A stretch of 64,000 bases of DNA from Pseudonocardia sp. N23. Its GTDB lineage: Bacteria; Actinomycetota; Actinomycetes; Mycobacteriales; Pseudonocardiaceae. Made by a program: the position numbers and the translations under genes. The DNA lies in assembly GCF_002583555.1 (NCBI RefSeq), contig NZ_BEGX01000114.1, positions 396,997 to 460,996 of the forward strand. Reading direction: 5' to 3'. This document shows positions 28,602-37,566 of this stretch, in pieces. Positions within the stretch are counted from its first letter, which is position 1. Every line of letters begins with the position of its first letter. The notes beneath the pieces are model-generated. The model did no database searches, was not told the DNA's origin, and saw only the letters and a list, made by a program, of their open reading frames with translations.

Positions 28602-30350
28602 ATGAGCTACCTGCTCGGCATCGACGTAGGCACCACTCGGACCGCGGCGGCGATCACCCGCCTCGACGGGGGGCGGATCGTCGAGACCGAGATGGTCAAC
28701 CTCGGCGACCGCTCCGTCCACGTGCCGTCCGTCCTGTTCATCGGAGCCGACGGCGGCGTCGTCGTCGGAGAGGCCGCCGAACGCCGCGCCCTCACCGACC
28801 CCGACCGCGTCGTCCGCGAGTTCAAGCGCCGCGTCGGCGACCCCACCCCGATCCACGTCGCCGGCCAGCCCTGGACCCCCGAGGACCTCTCCGCCCGCCT
28901 CGTCCGCTGGGTCGTCGACCAGGTCGCCGCCCGCGAAGGCGGCGTCGCCGACCGCATCTCCGTCACCCACCCCGCATCCTGGGGCGGCCACAAGAAGGAA
29001 CTCTTCGCCGGCGCCCTCGCCCGCGTCGGGCTCACCGTCACCTTCCTCGCCGAACCCCAGGCCGCCGCCCTGCACTACGCCTCCTCCGAGCGCGTCGAGC
29101 AAGGCGCCACCATCGCCGTCTACGACCTCGGCGGCGGCACCTTCGACGCCGCCGTCGTCCGCAAGGACGGCAACTTCGGCCTCCTCGGCCGCCCCGAGGG
29201 CCTCGAACGCCTCGGCGGCATCGACTTCGACCAGGTCGTCTTCGACCACGTCGTCGAAGGGATGCCCGACGCCTTCGCCGATCTCGACGAGGCCGACCCC
29301 GCCGTCCTCTCCGCCGTCGCCCGCATCCGCCGCGACTGCACCGAGGCCAAGGAAGCCCTCAGCTCCGACACCGAGGCCTCCGTCGCCGTCATGCTCCCCG
29401 GCAGCCAGGGCTCCGTCCGGCTCCACCGCAGCGAGTTCGAGCAGATGATCGGGCCGCAGATCGACGAGACCGTCGCCGCGCTCGGCCGCGCCATCGCCTC
29501 GGCCGGGCTCACCCCCGACGAGACCTCCGCCGTCCTGCTCGTCGGCGGCTCCTCCCGCATCCCGCTCGTCGCACAGACCGTCTCCGAGGAGTTCGGCAGG
29601 CCCGTCGCCGTCGACGCCGACCCCAAGAACGCCATCGCCAAGGGCGCCGCCATCGCGCTGGCCCCGCAGCAGCCCGTCGCCCCACCCGCACCCGGCGGCA
29701 ACGGCACCGGCGGCCATCCCGCACACGGTGGGCCTCCCCCCGGCATGGGCGCGGCCGCGCTCGGGGCCGGTGCGCTCGGCGCCGCCGCGATGGGGGCCGC
29801 TGCCATGGCGCACTCGCCCGCCACCGACGAGCTGCCCACCGTCGACGTCCGCCGCATCGCCGCCTCCGGCGGCTACCACCCGCCCGTCGCCCCGCCCCCG
29901 CCGCCTCCCCGCGACGGGACGCCCATGGCCGGCCCCGGCGGCTACGGCGACCCCTACGCCTCCCCCGACCTGGACCGCGACGCCCCTCCGCGGCGCACCC
30001 CGGTCCTCCTCGTCGCCGCCGGTGGCGTGCTCGCGGCCCTCGGTGTCATCGCCGCCGTGCTCTTCTGGCCCCAGAGCAACCCCACCAGCGCCGCCAACAC
30101 CCGCATCGTCCCGTCGGAGGCCGTCACCACGACGGAAGCGGCCCCGACGACGACAGAGGTCCCGCCGGAGACCGAGTCCTCCCGCAACAACGTGCCTCCC
30201 CCGGTCGTCCGCACGACGACCAAGGTCGTACCGCCGCCAGTGACGTCGACGAAGCCTCCGGTCACCAGCTCCGTGCCGCCGCCGGTCACCAGTTCCCCTC
30301 CGCCGCCGGTCACCAGCTCTCCGCCGCCGCCGGTCACGACGGCCCCCTGA
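28602..30350 (+). CDS. Membrane-anchored Hsp70-like ATPase with extracytoplasmic Ser/Thr/Pro tail
   Basis: 582 residues. Residues 1-365 form an actin/Hsp70 nucleotide-binding domain with phosphate-1 LLGIDVGTTRTAAAI, phosphate-2 AVYDLGGGTFDAAVV and the adenosine loop VLLVGGSSRIPLV. The peptide-binding domain of DnaK is missing. Instead come a Gly/Ala/Pro/His-rich linker, one transmembrane helix (about 466-490, VLLVAAGGVLAALGVIAAVL) and an outer tail of TTT/PPPVTSS repeats ending in TTAP. So it is not a DnaK paralogue in function. It more likely couples cytoplasmic ATP binding to the envelope. A family A palindrome starts 4 bp after the stop. An alternative GTG start lies 6 bp upstream. Confidence 0.85.
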   Translation: MSYLLGIDVGTTRTAAAITRLDGGRIVETEMVNLGDRSVHVPSVLFIGADGGVVVGEAAERRALTDPDRVVREFKRRVGDPTPIHVAGQPWTPEDLSARLVRWVVDQVAAREGGVADRISVTHPASWGGHKKELFAGALARVGLTVTFLAEPQAAALHYASSERVEQGATIAVYDLGGGTFDAAVVRKDGNFGLLGRPEGLERLGGIDFDQVVFDHVVEGMPDAFADLDEADPAVLSAVARIRRDCTEAKEALSSDTEASVAVMLPGSQGSVRLHRSEFEQMIGPQIDETVAALGRAIASAGLTPDETSAVLLVGGSSRIPLVAQTVSEEFGRPVAVDADPKNAIAKGAAIALAPQQPVAPPAPGGNGTGGHPAHGGPPPGMGAAALGAGALGAAAMGAAAMAHSPATDELPTVDVRRIAASGGYHPPVAPPPPPPRDGTPMAGPGGYGDPYASPDLDRDAPPRRTPVLLVAAGGVLAALGVIAAVLFWPQSNPTSAANTRIVPSEAVTTTEAAPTTTEVPPETESSRNNVPPPVVRTTTKVVPPPVTSTKPPVTSSVPPPVTSSPPPPVTSSPPPPVTTAP

Positions 30351-30354
30351 TCCT

Positions 30355-30394
30355 GTGAGTGGGGATGGTCGCCATGGCGACCATCCCCACTCAC
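30355..30394. repeat. Family A palindrome, copy 1 (40 bp, perfect)
   Basis: Perfect 40-bp palindrome whose left half is GTGAGTGGGGATGGTCGCCA. Compared with the other copies, base 9 is G instead of C, and the partner base in the right arm is changed to match, so pairing is kept. It begins 4 nt after the Hsp70-like TGA. Flanks are CCT on the gene side and GA on the far side, as in the other copies. It probably acts as a 3'-end hairpin. Confidence 0.9.
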
Positions 30395-30795
30395 GACCCC
30401 CGGCGGGCGCATCGCCGGACCTGCTCGATCACCAACTCCCGCGAGTTCGACTCCGGACTGCCTCGATCATCGACGCGGGCGGTCTTGTGTCGAGTTCGGC
30501 GTGATGTCTGCTGGTTCCGTCCTCGGCGGTGCCCGCGACGGGCCTCGCTAGGCGCCGCCGAGACCTACGTCAATGTCGCCCGAAGGGTCGAGAACAGCAC
30601 TCACGTCGGTCTCGGCGCACGCGGCGCTCGCGGCCGCGTTCCGGCGTCGCAGAGGGCCCCATTTGCTCACCTGGGGCCGAACACGGCAATGCGGTTGCGC
30701 TGAGGACGCGGCTGCACCACGCCGCCGTCCGGGCTCGATGGGCGTCCCGGACCACATTCGGCATTGGGGCTCGTCCATTGGCGTCACCGCACACG
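30395..30795. other. 400-bp gene-free region containing a second palindromic repeat
   Basis: Between the family A palindrome and the tRNA terminator. It contains the family B repeat (30557-30616). No protein frame in either direction has convincing coding character. Confidence 0.5.
30557..30616. repeat. Family B inverted repeat, copy 1
   Basis: A 60-bp element with ends GCCGAGACCTACGT and ACGTCGGTCTCGGC, an inverted repeat with one mismatch. The minus strand contains CCCTTCGGG, a UUCG-type loop, in the middle. It shares ACTCACGTCGGTCTCG and the GTCGCC...GAGAACA arrangement with 63192-63256. Confidence 0.55.
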
Positions 30796-30830
30796 AAAGA
30801 GGCCCCCGCTCCGGAGAGCGGGGGCCTTTC
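30796..30830 (-). terminator. Intrinsic terminator after tRNA-Glu
   Basis: On the minus strand a GC-rich stem AGGCCCCCGCT / AGCGGGGGCCT with loop CTCCGG is followed by CTTTC. It lies directly downstream of tRNA-Glu and probably ends the tRNA-Gln/tRNA-Glu transcript. Confidence 0.85.
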
Positions 30831-30834
30831 GTTG

Positions 30835-30907
30835 TAGCCCCGACGGGATTTGAACCCGCGCTACCGCCTTGAGAGGGCGGCGTCCTAGGCCGCTAGACGA
30901 CGGGGCC
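30835..30907 (-). tRNA. tRNA-Glu (anticodon CTC)
   Basis: 73 nt folding into a cloverleaf. Acceptor GGCCCCG pairs with CGGGGCT (one G-U), anticodon stem CCGCC/GGCGG flanks loop CTCTCAA with anticodon CTC, and the T arm GCGGG-TTCAAAT-CCCGT is canonical. The discriminator base is A. CCA is not encoded. It lies next to tRNA-Gln and downstream of gltX, the enzyme that charges it. Confidence 0.95.
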
Positions 30908-30954
30908 AGGAACTTCTTCGATTATCTTACTGGAAAGCGCTGGAGGCGTTTCCG

Positions 30955-31026
30955 CTGGGGTACCAGGACTCGAACCTAGACTAACTGAACCAGAATCAGT
31001 CGTGCTGCCAATTACACCATACCCCA
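30955..31026 (-). tRNA. tRNA-Gln (anticodon CTG)
   Basis: 72 nt cloverleaf. Acceptor TGGGGTA pairs with TACCCCA, anticodon stem ACTGA/TCAGT holds loop TTCTGGT with anticodon CTG, and the T arm contains GGTTCGAGTCC. The discriminator is G, and no CCA is encoded. This organism has gatCAB in the same window. In such bacteria GltX first charges tRNA-Gln with glutamate and GatCAB then amidates it. Confidence 0.95.
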
Positions 31027-31095
31027 AAGGGATCGCGTTCTCCGGGCCTTGCGGTTTCCCGCCGGCCCGGTTTCCCGCGCCCTGCGAAGAGAACT

Positions 31096-32589
31096 CTAGA
31101 CCACGCCCCGAGCCCGCTCCAAACCGGCCCCCAGTCGCCGCATCGACCGCTCACGCCCCAGGAGTTCCATGCTCTCGTAGAGCGGCGGCGACACGGTCCG
31201 ACCCGAGACGGCGACGCGCACGGGGCCGAACGCCTTCCTCGGCTTGAGGCCCAGTCCGTCGACGAGCGTGGCCTTGAGAGACTCCTCGATCGCGGTGGCG
31301 GACCAGTCGTCGAGGCTGTTCAGGCCGGTCAGGGCCGCGTCGAGGACGGGGGCCGCGTCGGCACCGAGGTTCTTGGCGGCGGCGTCGTCGTCGATCGCGA
31401 AGCCGTCCTCGTCGACGAAGAGGAAGCGGAGCATGCGGGCGGCGTCGGACAGGACGACGCTGCGCTCCTGCACGAGCGGGGCGGCGGCGGCGAGGAGCGC
31501 GGACTGCGCCTCGGTGGGAGTGCCGGTGATCACACCCTCGGCCGCCAGGTAGGGAACGACCCGGCGGGCGAACTCGTCGACAGGGAGCAGCCTCATGTGC
31601 GCGGAATTGATCGCCTCCGCCTTCTTGAGGTCGAAGCGGGCCGCATTCGACGAGACGCGCGACACATCGAATGCGGAGACCATCTCGTCGAGGGAGAAGA
31701 CGTCGCGGTCCTCGGCGATCGACCATCCCAGCAATGCGAGGTAGTTGAGCAGTCCCTCGGGGAGGAATCCGCGGTCGCGATAGTGGAACAGGTTCGACTC
31801 GGGGTCGCGCTTGGACAGTTTCCGGGCACCCTCGCCGGTGACGAGGGGCAGGTGCGCGTAGCTGGGGGCGCCGGTGCCGATGCCGACCCGCTGGAACGCC
31901 TCGAACAGCGCGATCTGGCGTGGGGTGGACGACAGAAGGTCCTCGCCGCGCAGGACGTGGGTGACACCCATGAGGGCGTCGTCGAGCGGGTTGGTGAGCG
32001 GGTAGAGCGGGCTGCCGTCGCCGCGGGCGAGGACGAAGTCGGGCACGGTCCCGGCCTTGAACGTCACGTCGCCGCGGACGAGGTCGGCGAAGGTGATGTC
32101 GTGGTCTGGCATGCGCAGCCGGAAGACGGGCTTGCGACCCTCGGCCCGGAACGCCGCCTTCTGCTCGTCGGTCAGCGCACGGTCGGCGTTGTCGTAGCCG
32201 AGCTTCGGGTCGCGGCCGGCGGCGCGGTGGCGGGCCTCGATCTCCTCGGCGGAGGAGAACGACTCGTAGACCTCGCCCGCCTCGGTCAGCCGGGTGAGGG
32301 CGTCGCGGTAGAGGTCGGAACGCTCGCTCTGCCGGTAGGGGCCGTGGGGGCCGCCGACCTCGGGGCCCTCGTCCCAGTCGAGTCCCAGCCAGCGCAGGGC
32401 GTCGAGCAGCGCCTCGTAGGACTCGACGCTGTCGCGCGCCGCGTCGGTGTCCTCGATCCGGAAGACGAACGCGCCGCCGTTGTGCCGGGCGTGGGCCCAG
32501 TTGAACAGCGCGGTGCGGATGAGGCCGACGTGCGGCGTGCCGGTGGGCGACGGGCAGAACCGCACCCGGACCTGGGAGGGAGAGCTCAC
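31096..32589 (-). CDS. gltX: Glutamyl-tRNA synthetase
   Basis: 497 residues of class I synthetase. The HIGH-type site is in [20 protein letters not shown] (about 10-30), followed by [33 protein letters not shown] lies mid-protein, and the KMSKS-type loop is [14 protein letters not shown]. The C-terminal anticodon-binding domain is complete. It presumably charges tRNA-Glu and, non-discriminatingly, tRNA-Gln, because gatCAB is present. The two tRNAs lie just downstream on the same strand. The start is GTG at 32587-32589, giving [11 protein letters not shown]. Confidence 0.95.
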   Translation of the reverse strand: MSSPSQVRVRFCPSPTGTPHVGLIRTALFNWAHARHNGGAFVFRIEDTDAARDSVESYEALLDALRWLGLDWDEGPEVGGPHGPYRQSERSDLYRDALTRLTEAGEVYESFSSAEEIEARHRAAGRDPKLGYDNADRALTDEQKAAFRAEGRKPVFRLRMPDHDITFADLVRGDVTFKAGTVPDFVLARGDGSPLYPLTNPLDDALMGVTHVLRGEDLLSSTPRQIALFEAFQRVGIGTGAPSYAHLPLVTGEGARKLSKRDPESNLFHYRDRGFLPEGLLNYLALLGWSIAEDRDVFSLDEMVSAFDVSRVSSNAARFDLKKAEAINSAHMRLLPVDEFARRVVPYLAAEGVITGTPTEAQSALLAAAAPLVQERSVVLSDAARMLRFLFVDEDGFAIDDDAAAKNLGADAAPVLDAALTGLNSLDDWSATAIEESLKATLVDGLGLKPRKAFGPVRVAVSGRTVSPPLYESMELLGRERSMRRLGAGLERARGVV

Positions 32590-32610
32590 CTCCCCATGGT
32601 CTCGCACCCC

Positions 32611-32646
32611 TCGACCGGCCCCGGAACCGGGGATACTATTCAACAC
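32611..32646 (+). promoter_or_regulatory. Promoter of the FAD monooxygenase gene, probably leaderless
   Basis: TCGACC (32611-32616) and TACTAT (32634-32639) are separated by 17 bp and resemble actinobacterial sigma-70-type -35/-10 boxes. The ATG starts 7 nt after the -10, the usual distance to the transcription start, and no Shine-Dalgarno is present, so a leaderless message is likely. Confidence 0.6.
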
Positions 32647-33930
32647 ATGGGGAAAAACGAGCGCACCACCGTCGCGGTCGTCGGAGGCGGACCCGCCGGT
32701 ATGGTCATGGGGCTGTTGCTCGCCCGGGCCGGGGTGGAGGTCACCGTCCTGGAGAAGCACGCCGACTTCCTGCGTGACTTCCGTGGCGACACCGTCCACG
32801 CCTCCACCCTCACCCTGCTCGACGACCTCGGGCTCGGTGAACGCTTCGCCGCCATCCCGCAGCGTCGCCTCGACCGGGTCGCCGCCCAGCTGGACGGCGG
32901 GCTCGTCCAGATCGCCGACATGAGCCGGCTGCCGGGCGCCCACCAGCACATCGCGTTGGTCCCGCAGTGGGACTTCCTCGACCTGCTCGCCGCCGCCGCG
33001 GCCGACGAGCCCTCGTTCACGCTGCTGCGCCGGGCGGACGTCACGGGCCTGCTGCGCGAGAGCGGCCGCGTCACCGGCGTCCGCTACACCGACCGCGCCA
33101 CCGGCGAGGAGCACGAGCTCGCGGCGGCGCTCACCGTCGCCTGCGACGGCCGGCACTCCGCGGTGCGCACCGCCGCCGGACTGCGCCCACGCGGCTTCGG
33201 CGTCCCCATGGACGTGTGGTGGTTCCGGCTCCCCCGCCGTGCCGACGACGTCGCCGGCGGGCTCGGCCGCTTCACCGCCGGGCACTTCTGCGTCCTCATC
33301 GACCGCGGGGACCAGTGGCAGTGTGCCTACATGATCCGCAAGGGCAGCGACGCCGAGCTGCGCGCGAAGGGCATCGGTGAGCTGCGGCGGCGGATGGCCG
33401 GGCTCGTCCCGTGGCTGGGCGACCGCGTCGACACCCTGGAGTCGTGGGACGACGTCAAGCTGCTCGACGTCCGGCTCGACCGGCTGCGCCGCTGGTTCGC
33501 CGACGGCCTGTTGCTGATCGGCGACGCGGCACACGCGATGTCGCCGGTCGGGGGCGTCGGGATCAACCTGGCGGTGGCCGACGCGGTGGCCGCGGCCCGG
33601 ATCCTCGCGCCGGAGCTGCGCCGCGGCGGGACGGCGTCGACGGCGGCGCTGCGCCGGGTCCAGCTGCGTCGCTGGTGGCCGACGGCGCTGGTGCAGGGCG
33701 GGCAGCGGCTGGCGCACCGCGCGGTGCTCGGCAAGGCGCTGAGCGCCGACCAGGACCTCCCGGCTACGACGACGGGCACCCTCCCCCTGCCGATCCGCAT
33801 CACGCAGCGGTTCCCCCTCCTGCAGGGCATCCCGGCGCGGCTGGTGGCCATCGGCCCGCTGCCCGAGCGCGCACCGGCCTGGGCACGCCGCCCCACTCCT
33901 CCCGGAGGAACGGCCCAGTCGCGCGACTGA
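32647..33930 (+). CDS. FAD-dependent monooxygenase (PheA/TetX, UbiH-like group)
   Basis: 427 residues of the group A flavoprotein hydroxylases. It has the N-terminal dinucleotide fold [20 protein letters not shown] (about 9-28), the DG motif [17 protein letters not shown] (about 166-182) and the GD motif [20 protein letters not shown] (about 288-307). It uses NAD(P)H and oxygen to hydroxylate an organic, probably aromatic, substrate. The substrate is not evident. It is divergent from gltX, and a family C palindrome overlaps its stop codon. Confidence 0.88.
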   Translation: MGKNERTTVAVVGGGPAGMVMGLLLARAGVEVTVLEKHADFLRDFRGDTVHASTLTLLDDLGLGERFAAIPQRRLDRVAAQLDGGLVQIADMSRLPGAHQHIALVPQWDFLDLLAAAAADEPSFTLLRRADVTGLLRESGRVTGVRYTDRATGEEHELAAALTVACDGRHSAVRTAAGLRPRGFGVPMDVWWFRLPRRADDVAGGLGRFTAGHFCVLIDRGDQWQCAYMIRKGSDAELRAKGIGELRRRMAGLVPWLGDRVDTLESWDDVKLLDVRLDRLRRWFADGLLLIGDAAHAMSPVGGVGINLAVADAVAAARILAPELRRGGTASTAALRRVQLRRWWPTALVQGGQRLAHRAVLGKALSADQDLPATTTGTLPLPIRITQRFPLLQGIPARLVAIGPLPERAPAWARRPTPPGGTAQSRD

Positions 33931-33954
33931 GTGGCGTCACCGAGCCGTTCGTTC
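33912..33954. repeat. Family C palindrome-like element, copy 1 (imperfect)
   Basis: Overlaps the monooxygenase stop codon. It contains CCCAGTCGCGCGACTG and ends GCCGTTCGTT, aligning well with the element at 55780-55816 (CACAGTCGCGCAACTG ... GCCGTTCGTG). The hairpin here is less perfect than in copies 2 and 3. Confidence 0.4.
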
Positions 33955-33981
33955 CCGGCGGGGCAGGGCGAGGCACCGGCA

Positions 33982-33998
33982 CAGGTGCGCCGCACCTG
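33982..33998. terminator. Short hairpin after the monooxygenase gene
   Basis: CAGGTGCG-C-CGCACCTG is a perfect 8-bp inverted repeat about 50 bp after the stop. There is no U-tract, so its function is uncertain. Confidence 0.3.
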
Positions 33999-34100
33999 CG
34001 GAGGCACTGCACGTTCGGGGGCCCGCGATCCGGCGCGGGTGGGCATGATGGCGGGCGAGGCCGTCGACACCGAGGTCGTGGCCCCGATCGGGAGGCATTC

Positions 34101-34415
34101 GTGTCCTACCAGCTCACCGCTCTGTACAACCACCCCTCCGACGTCGCGGCGTTCGACAAGCACTACGACGACGTGCACGCGGTGCTCGCCGCGAAGCTGC
34201 CCGACGTGCGGAGCTTCAGCATCTCCCGCCCGCAGCCGGGACCCGACGGCACGAAGCCCGACTACCACCTGATCGCCGTGCTGGTCTGGGACTCGGCGGA
34301 GGCGGCGGGCGCGTCGCTGGGGAGCGAGGCAGGCAAGGAGGCCGTCGCGGACCTGGACAACTTCGCGGGCGCCGGCGTCACGATGCTGACCGGCCCCAGC
34401 ACCGCGGTCGTCTGA
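34101..34415 (+). CDS. EthD domain protein
   Basis: 104 residues with the dimeric alpha/beta-barrel EthD fold: YQLTALYNHPSDVAAFDKHY (about 2-21), HAVLAAKLPDVRSFSISRP and the C-terminal FAGAGVTMLTG. EthD-type proteins accompany oxidative degradation genes; their reaction is often unknown. The GTG start follows GGAGG by six bases. It lies 170 bp after the FAD monooxygenase and may share its transcript, which suggests a common catabolic role. That is inference. Confidence 0.8.
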   Translation: MSYQLTALYNHPSDVAAFDKHYDDVHAVLAAKLPDVRSFSISRPQPGPDGTKPDYHLIAVLVWDSAEAAGASLGSEAGKEAVADLDNFAGAGVTMLTGPSTAVV

Positions 34416-34433
34416 CCACCCACCCCGCACCCG

Positions 34434-34477
34434 ACGACGGCGGCGGGACCCCGTGCTCGGGGTCCCGCCGCCGTCGT
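34434..34477. terminator. Bidirectional hairpin between the EthD gene and leuB
   Basis: A perfect 20-bp stem, ACGACGGCGGCGGGACCCCG paired with its complement, around a TGCT loop. It lies between the two convergent stop codons (34415 and 34493). There is no U-tract, but the stem is extremely stable and well placed to stop both transcripts. Confidence 0.8.
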
Positions 34478-34492
34478 CGTGCGTGCGCGGGA

Positions 34493-35530
34493 TCAGGCCG
34501 GCGCGGCAGCCTGGCTGACGAGCGCGGCGAGCCGGTCGCCGATGGAGCGGGTGTGGCTGTTGGCGCCGTGGTCGCGCGTCGCCAGGTCGAAGGCGACGGC
34601 GGCCTCGATGCGGCGGGCGGCGTCGCGCTTGCCGGTGTGGTCGAGAAGCAGCCCGACCGACAGGATGGCGGCCGTCGGGTCGGCGATGCCCTGCCCGGCG
34701 ATGTCGGGAGCACTGCCGTGCACCGGCTCGAACATGCTCGGGTTCTTGCCGCTGGCGTCGATGTTGCCACTGGCCGCGAGGCCGATGCCGCCGGTCACCG
34801 CGGCCGCGAGGTCGGTGAGGATGTCGCCGAACAGGTTGTCGGTGACGATCACGTCGTAGCGCGACGGGTCGGTGACGAGGTGGATCGTCGTCGAGTCGAC
34901 GTGCTGGTAGGCGACGGTGACGTCGGGGTGCTCGAGCGAGACCTCCTCGACGATCCGCGACCAGAGCGCCCCGGCGAAGGCGAGCACGTTCGTCTTGTGG
35001 ACGAGCGTGAGGTGCTTGCGGGGACGGCGCTCGGCGCGGGCGAAGGCGTCGCGCACCACGCGCTCGATGCCGAACGCGGTGTTGGTGCTGACCTCCGTGG
35101 CCACCTCCTGCGGGGTGTCCTTGCGGAGCAGCCCACCGGTGCCGACGTACGGGCCCTCGGTGCCCTCGCGGACGACGACGAGGTCGATCTCCGGGTTGCC
35201 GGCGAGCGGGCCGCGGACACCCGGGTAGAGCCGCGCGGGGCGCAGGTTCACGTGGTGGTCGAGCTCGAAGCGCAGGCGCAGGAGCAGGCCGCGCTCGAGG
35301 ATGCCGCTGGGGACCGAGGGGTCACCGACGGCGCCGAGCAGGATCGCGTCGTGCCCGCGCAGCTCGGTGAGGACCGACTCGGGCAGGAGCTCGCCGGTGG
35401 AGTGCCAGCGTGCGGCGCCGAGGTCGTAGTTCGTGGTCTCGACGCCGGGCGAGACCTCGTTGAGGACCTTGAGCGCCTCGTCGATGACCTCCGGCCCGAT
35501 GCCGTCGCCGGGAATGACCGCAAGGCGCAT
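34493..35530 (-). CDS. leuB: 3-isopropylmalate dehydrogenase
   Basis: 345 residues of the beta-decarboxylating dehydrogenase family, in the shorter actinobacterial form. It begins [20 protein letters not shown] and has [20 protein letters not shown] with the substrate-binding arginines, [35 protein letters not shown] with the metal aspartates, and [19 protein letters not shown] at the NAD site. It catalyses the third step of leucine synthesis. The ATG follows a GAGGA about nine bases upstream. It stands apart from leuCD, as in M. tuberculosis, next to serA. Confidence 0.96.
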   Translation of the reverse strand: MRLAVIPGDGIGPEVIDEALKVLNEVSPGVETTNYDLGAARWHSTGELLPESVLTELRGHDAILLGAVGDPSVPSGILERGLLLRLRFELDHHVNLRPARLYPGVRGPLAGNPEIDLVVVREGTEGPYVGTGGLLRKDTPQEVATEVSTNTAFGIERVVRDAFARAERRPRKHLTLVHKTNVLAFAGALWSRIVEEVSLEHPDVTVAYQHVDSTTIHLVTDPSRYDVIVTDNLFGDILTDLAAAVTGGIGLAASGNIDASGKNPSMFEPVHGSAPDIAGQGIADPTAAILSVGLLLDHTGKRDAARRIEAAVAFDLATRDHGANSHTRSIGDRLAALVSQAAAPA

Positions 35531-35712
35531 GTCAAGGGTTCCTCTCTGCTTGGGGAGTCGCAGCACGCTACCCGCTGCAACACCGCCGACCGGCGGTCGA
35601 TCACTCTTTCGAGGTCACCCGACCCGGTGGTTCGGGCGCCCGCCGCGCGGCGGAACCGCGTAACCGGGGGCGCGACACGCCCCCGAGCGGGTCTGATTGT
35701 CCGCCCGACACA

Positions 35713-35748
35713 TGGGACGGCGGCAGCCGGGGTGTCCCGGCGGCCGCC
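35713..35748 (-). terminator. Hairpin downstream of serA
   Basis: GACGGCGGC and GCCGCCGTC face each other across a GC-rich centre that itself can pair (CCGGGGTGTCCCGG). It lies about 35 bp beyond the serA stop in the 250-bp gap before leuB. It is a plausible GC-hairpin terminator without a U-tract. Confidence 0.5.
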
Positions 35749-35783
35749 GTCAGGTCCGATCACCCGCCCGTGGCGGGTCGCGC

Positions 35784-37385
35784 TCAGTCGAGCGAGATGA
35801 GCTTGATCGTCCGCGCGCCCACGGACGCGCCGATCGGGTCGAGCACCACCTGGTCGACGGAGCGGTCGATGCGGAGCAGCATGATCGCGTCGGCACCGTC
35901 GGTGGTCTGGCTGATCTGCGCGGCCTCGATGTTCACCGCGGCCTCGCCGAGCAGGGACCCGACGCGGCCCATGACACCCGGCCGGTCCGCGTACTCGAGG
36001 AGCAGGATCTCACCCTCGGCACGCAGGTCGAAGTGCCGGCCGTTGATCTCGACGAGCTTCTCGACCTGGGCGCGGCCCGTGAGCGTGCCGGAGACGGTGA
36101 TCGCCTCGCCGTCGGGCATGGCGGCGCGCAGCTGGACGACGCTGCGGTGGTTGGCGCTCTCGGGGGCCGTGGTGAGCTCGACGGAGACGCCGCGCTCGGC
36201 GGCCAGGGCGGGCACGTTGACGAAGGTCACCTGGTCGTCGACGACGTGGGTGAACACCCCGCGCAGAGCGGCCAGCGGCAGGATCGAGACGTCGTCGCCC
36301 GACAGCTCGCCCGCGACGTCGACGGTGATCGACGTCGGCACGCGGCCCGCGAGTGCGTGCAGGACCGTGCCCATCTTCTGCACGAGCGGCAGGTAGGGGC
36401 GCACCTCCTCGCCGACGGCGCCGTCGACCTGCACGTTGACGGCGTCGGGGACGAACTCGCCGGCCAGCGCGAGCTGGACCGACCGCGCGACGTCGGTGCC
36501 CGCGCGGTCCTGGGCCTCGTCGGTGGAGGCGCCCAGGTGCGGGGTGACGACGATGTTCTCCAGCTCGAACAGCGGGCTGGAGGTGGTGGGCTCGGTGACG
36601 TAGACGTCGATGCCCGCGCCGCCGACGTGCCCGGAGCGGACGGCCTCGGCGAGGGCGACCTCGTCGACCAGCCCACCGCGCGCGGCGTTGACGATGATCA
36701 CCCCCGGCTTGGTGATCGCGAGCTGGTCCTTGCCGATCAGACCCAGGGTCTCGGGGGTCTTCGGCAGGTGGATGGAGATGACGTCGGCGCGGCGCAGCAC
36801 GTCCTCGAGCGAGGTGAGCTCGATGCCGAGCTGGGCCGCACGGGCAGGCGCGACGTAGGGGTCGTAGGCGATGAACGTGACCCCGAAGGCGGCGAGGCGC
36901 TGCGCGACGAGCTGGCCGATCTTGCCCAGCCCGACGATGCCGACCGTCTTGCCGTTGAGCTCGACGCCGGTGTAGGCGCTGCGCTTCCACTGGCCCTGGC
37001 GCAGCGCTGCGTCGGCCGGCGGGATGTGGCGGGCCGCGGCGAAGAGCAGCGCGATGGCGTGCTCGGCGGCGGACACGATGTTGGAGGTCGGCGCGTTGAC
37101 GACCATGACGCCACGCGCGGTGGCGGCGGGGACGTCGACGTTGTCGAGGCCGACGCCCGCGCGGGCCACGACCTTGAGCCGGGTCGACGCGGCGAGGACC
37201 TCGGCGTCGACCTTGGTGGCGGAACGCACGAGGAGGGCGTCGGCGTCGGCGACCGCGGACAGCAGCGCGGGCCGATCGGTTCCGTCGACGTGGCGGATCT
37301 CGACGTCGTCGCCCAGCAGCTCCACCGCGGACGGTGCGAGCTTCTCGGCGAGCAGGACGACTGGACGGGTGGCGGCGGTGCTCAC
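35784..37385 (-). CDS. serA: D-3-phosphoglycerate dehydrogenase (long form)
   Basis: 533 residues, the type I long form found in actinobacteria. Its parts in order are a substrate domain, the NAD fold with KTVGIVGLGKIGQLVAQRLA (about 143-162), VVNAARGGLVDEVALAEAVR, the catalytic His in VVTPHLGASTDEAQDRA, an intervening ASB domain (about 315-450) and a C-terminal ACT domain (LLLEYADRPGVMGRVGSLLG). It makes 3-phosphohydroxypyruvate for serine synthesis and is usually inhibited by serine through the ASB/ACT domains. The start is GTG in VSTAATRPVVLLAEKL. The frame is open further upstream, but that part is non-coding. Confidence 0.95.
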   Translation of the reverse strand: MSTAATRPVVLLAEKLAPSAVELLGDDVEIRHVDGTDRPALLSAVADADALLVRSATKVDAEVLAASTRLKVVARAGVGLDNVDVPAATARGVMVVNAPTSNIVSAAEHAIALLFAAARHIPPADAALRQGQWKRSAYTGVELNGKTVGIVGLGKIGQLVAQRLAAFGVTFIAYDPYVAPARAAQLGIELTSLEDVLRRADVISIHLPKTPETLGLIGKDQLAITKPGVIIVNAARGGLVDEVALAEAVRSGHVGGAGIDVYVTEPTTSSPLFELENIVVTPHLGASTDEAQDRAGTDVARSVQLALAGEFVPDAVNVQVDGAVGEEVRPYLPLVQKMGTVLHALAGRVPTSITVDVAGELSGDDVSILPLAALRGVFTHVVDDQVTFVNVPALAAERGVSVELTTAPESANHRSVVQLRAAMPDGEAITVSGTLTGRAQVEKLVEINGRHFDLRAEGEILLLEYADRPGVMGRVGSLLGEAAVNIEAAQISQTTDGADAIMLLRIDRSVDQVVLDPIGASVGARTIKLISLD

Positions 37386-37524
37386 GACGCTGCAGGGCTC
37401 CCGGATCGGTGTCGGCTGGGGTACCTCGCCGATCCTAGATGCGCTGCTCGGCGCGGGTCTCCCCACCGTGAGCGGCGCGATACACGGGTGGGGCGGATCC
37501 GGACGAAAGGGACTGCGGAGGCAG

Positions 37525-37550
37525 CCCACCGGAACCACGATTCCGGTGGG
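37525..37550 (-). terminator. Hairpin after the LLM oxidoreductase gene
   Basis: CCCACCGGAA-CCACGA-TTCCGGTGGG, a perfect 10-bp stem with a 6-nt loop. It lies 17 bp beyond the oxidoreductase stop and is the likely terminator of that gene. Confidence 0.7.
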
Positions 37551-37566
37551 CGGCAGACCGGAGTCG

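Noticed and set aside
30225-30345. The repeated CCGCCGGTCACCAGCTC units as a CRISPR or regulatory array
   Set aside because: They are in frame and encode the PPPVTSS tail of the Hsp70-like protein. There are no spacers and no cas genes.
31096-33717. An 873-codon open frame covering gltX
   Set aside because: The first 370 or so codons run antisense to the FAD monooxygenase and have no homology. The real gltX starts at the GTG at 32587-32589.
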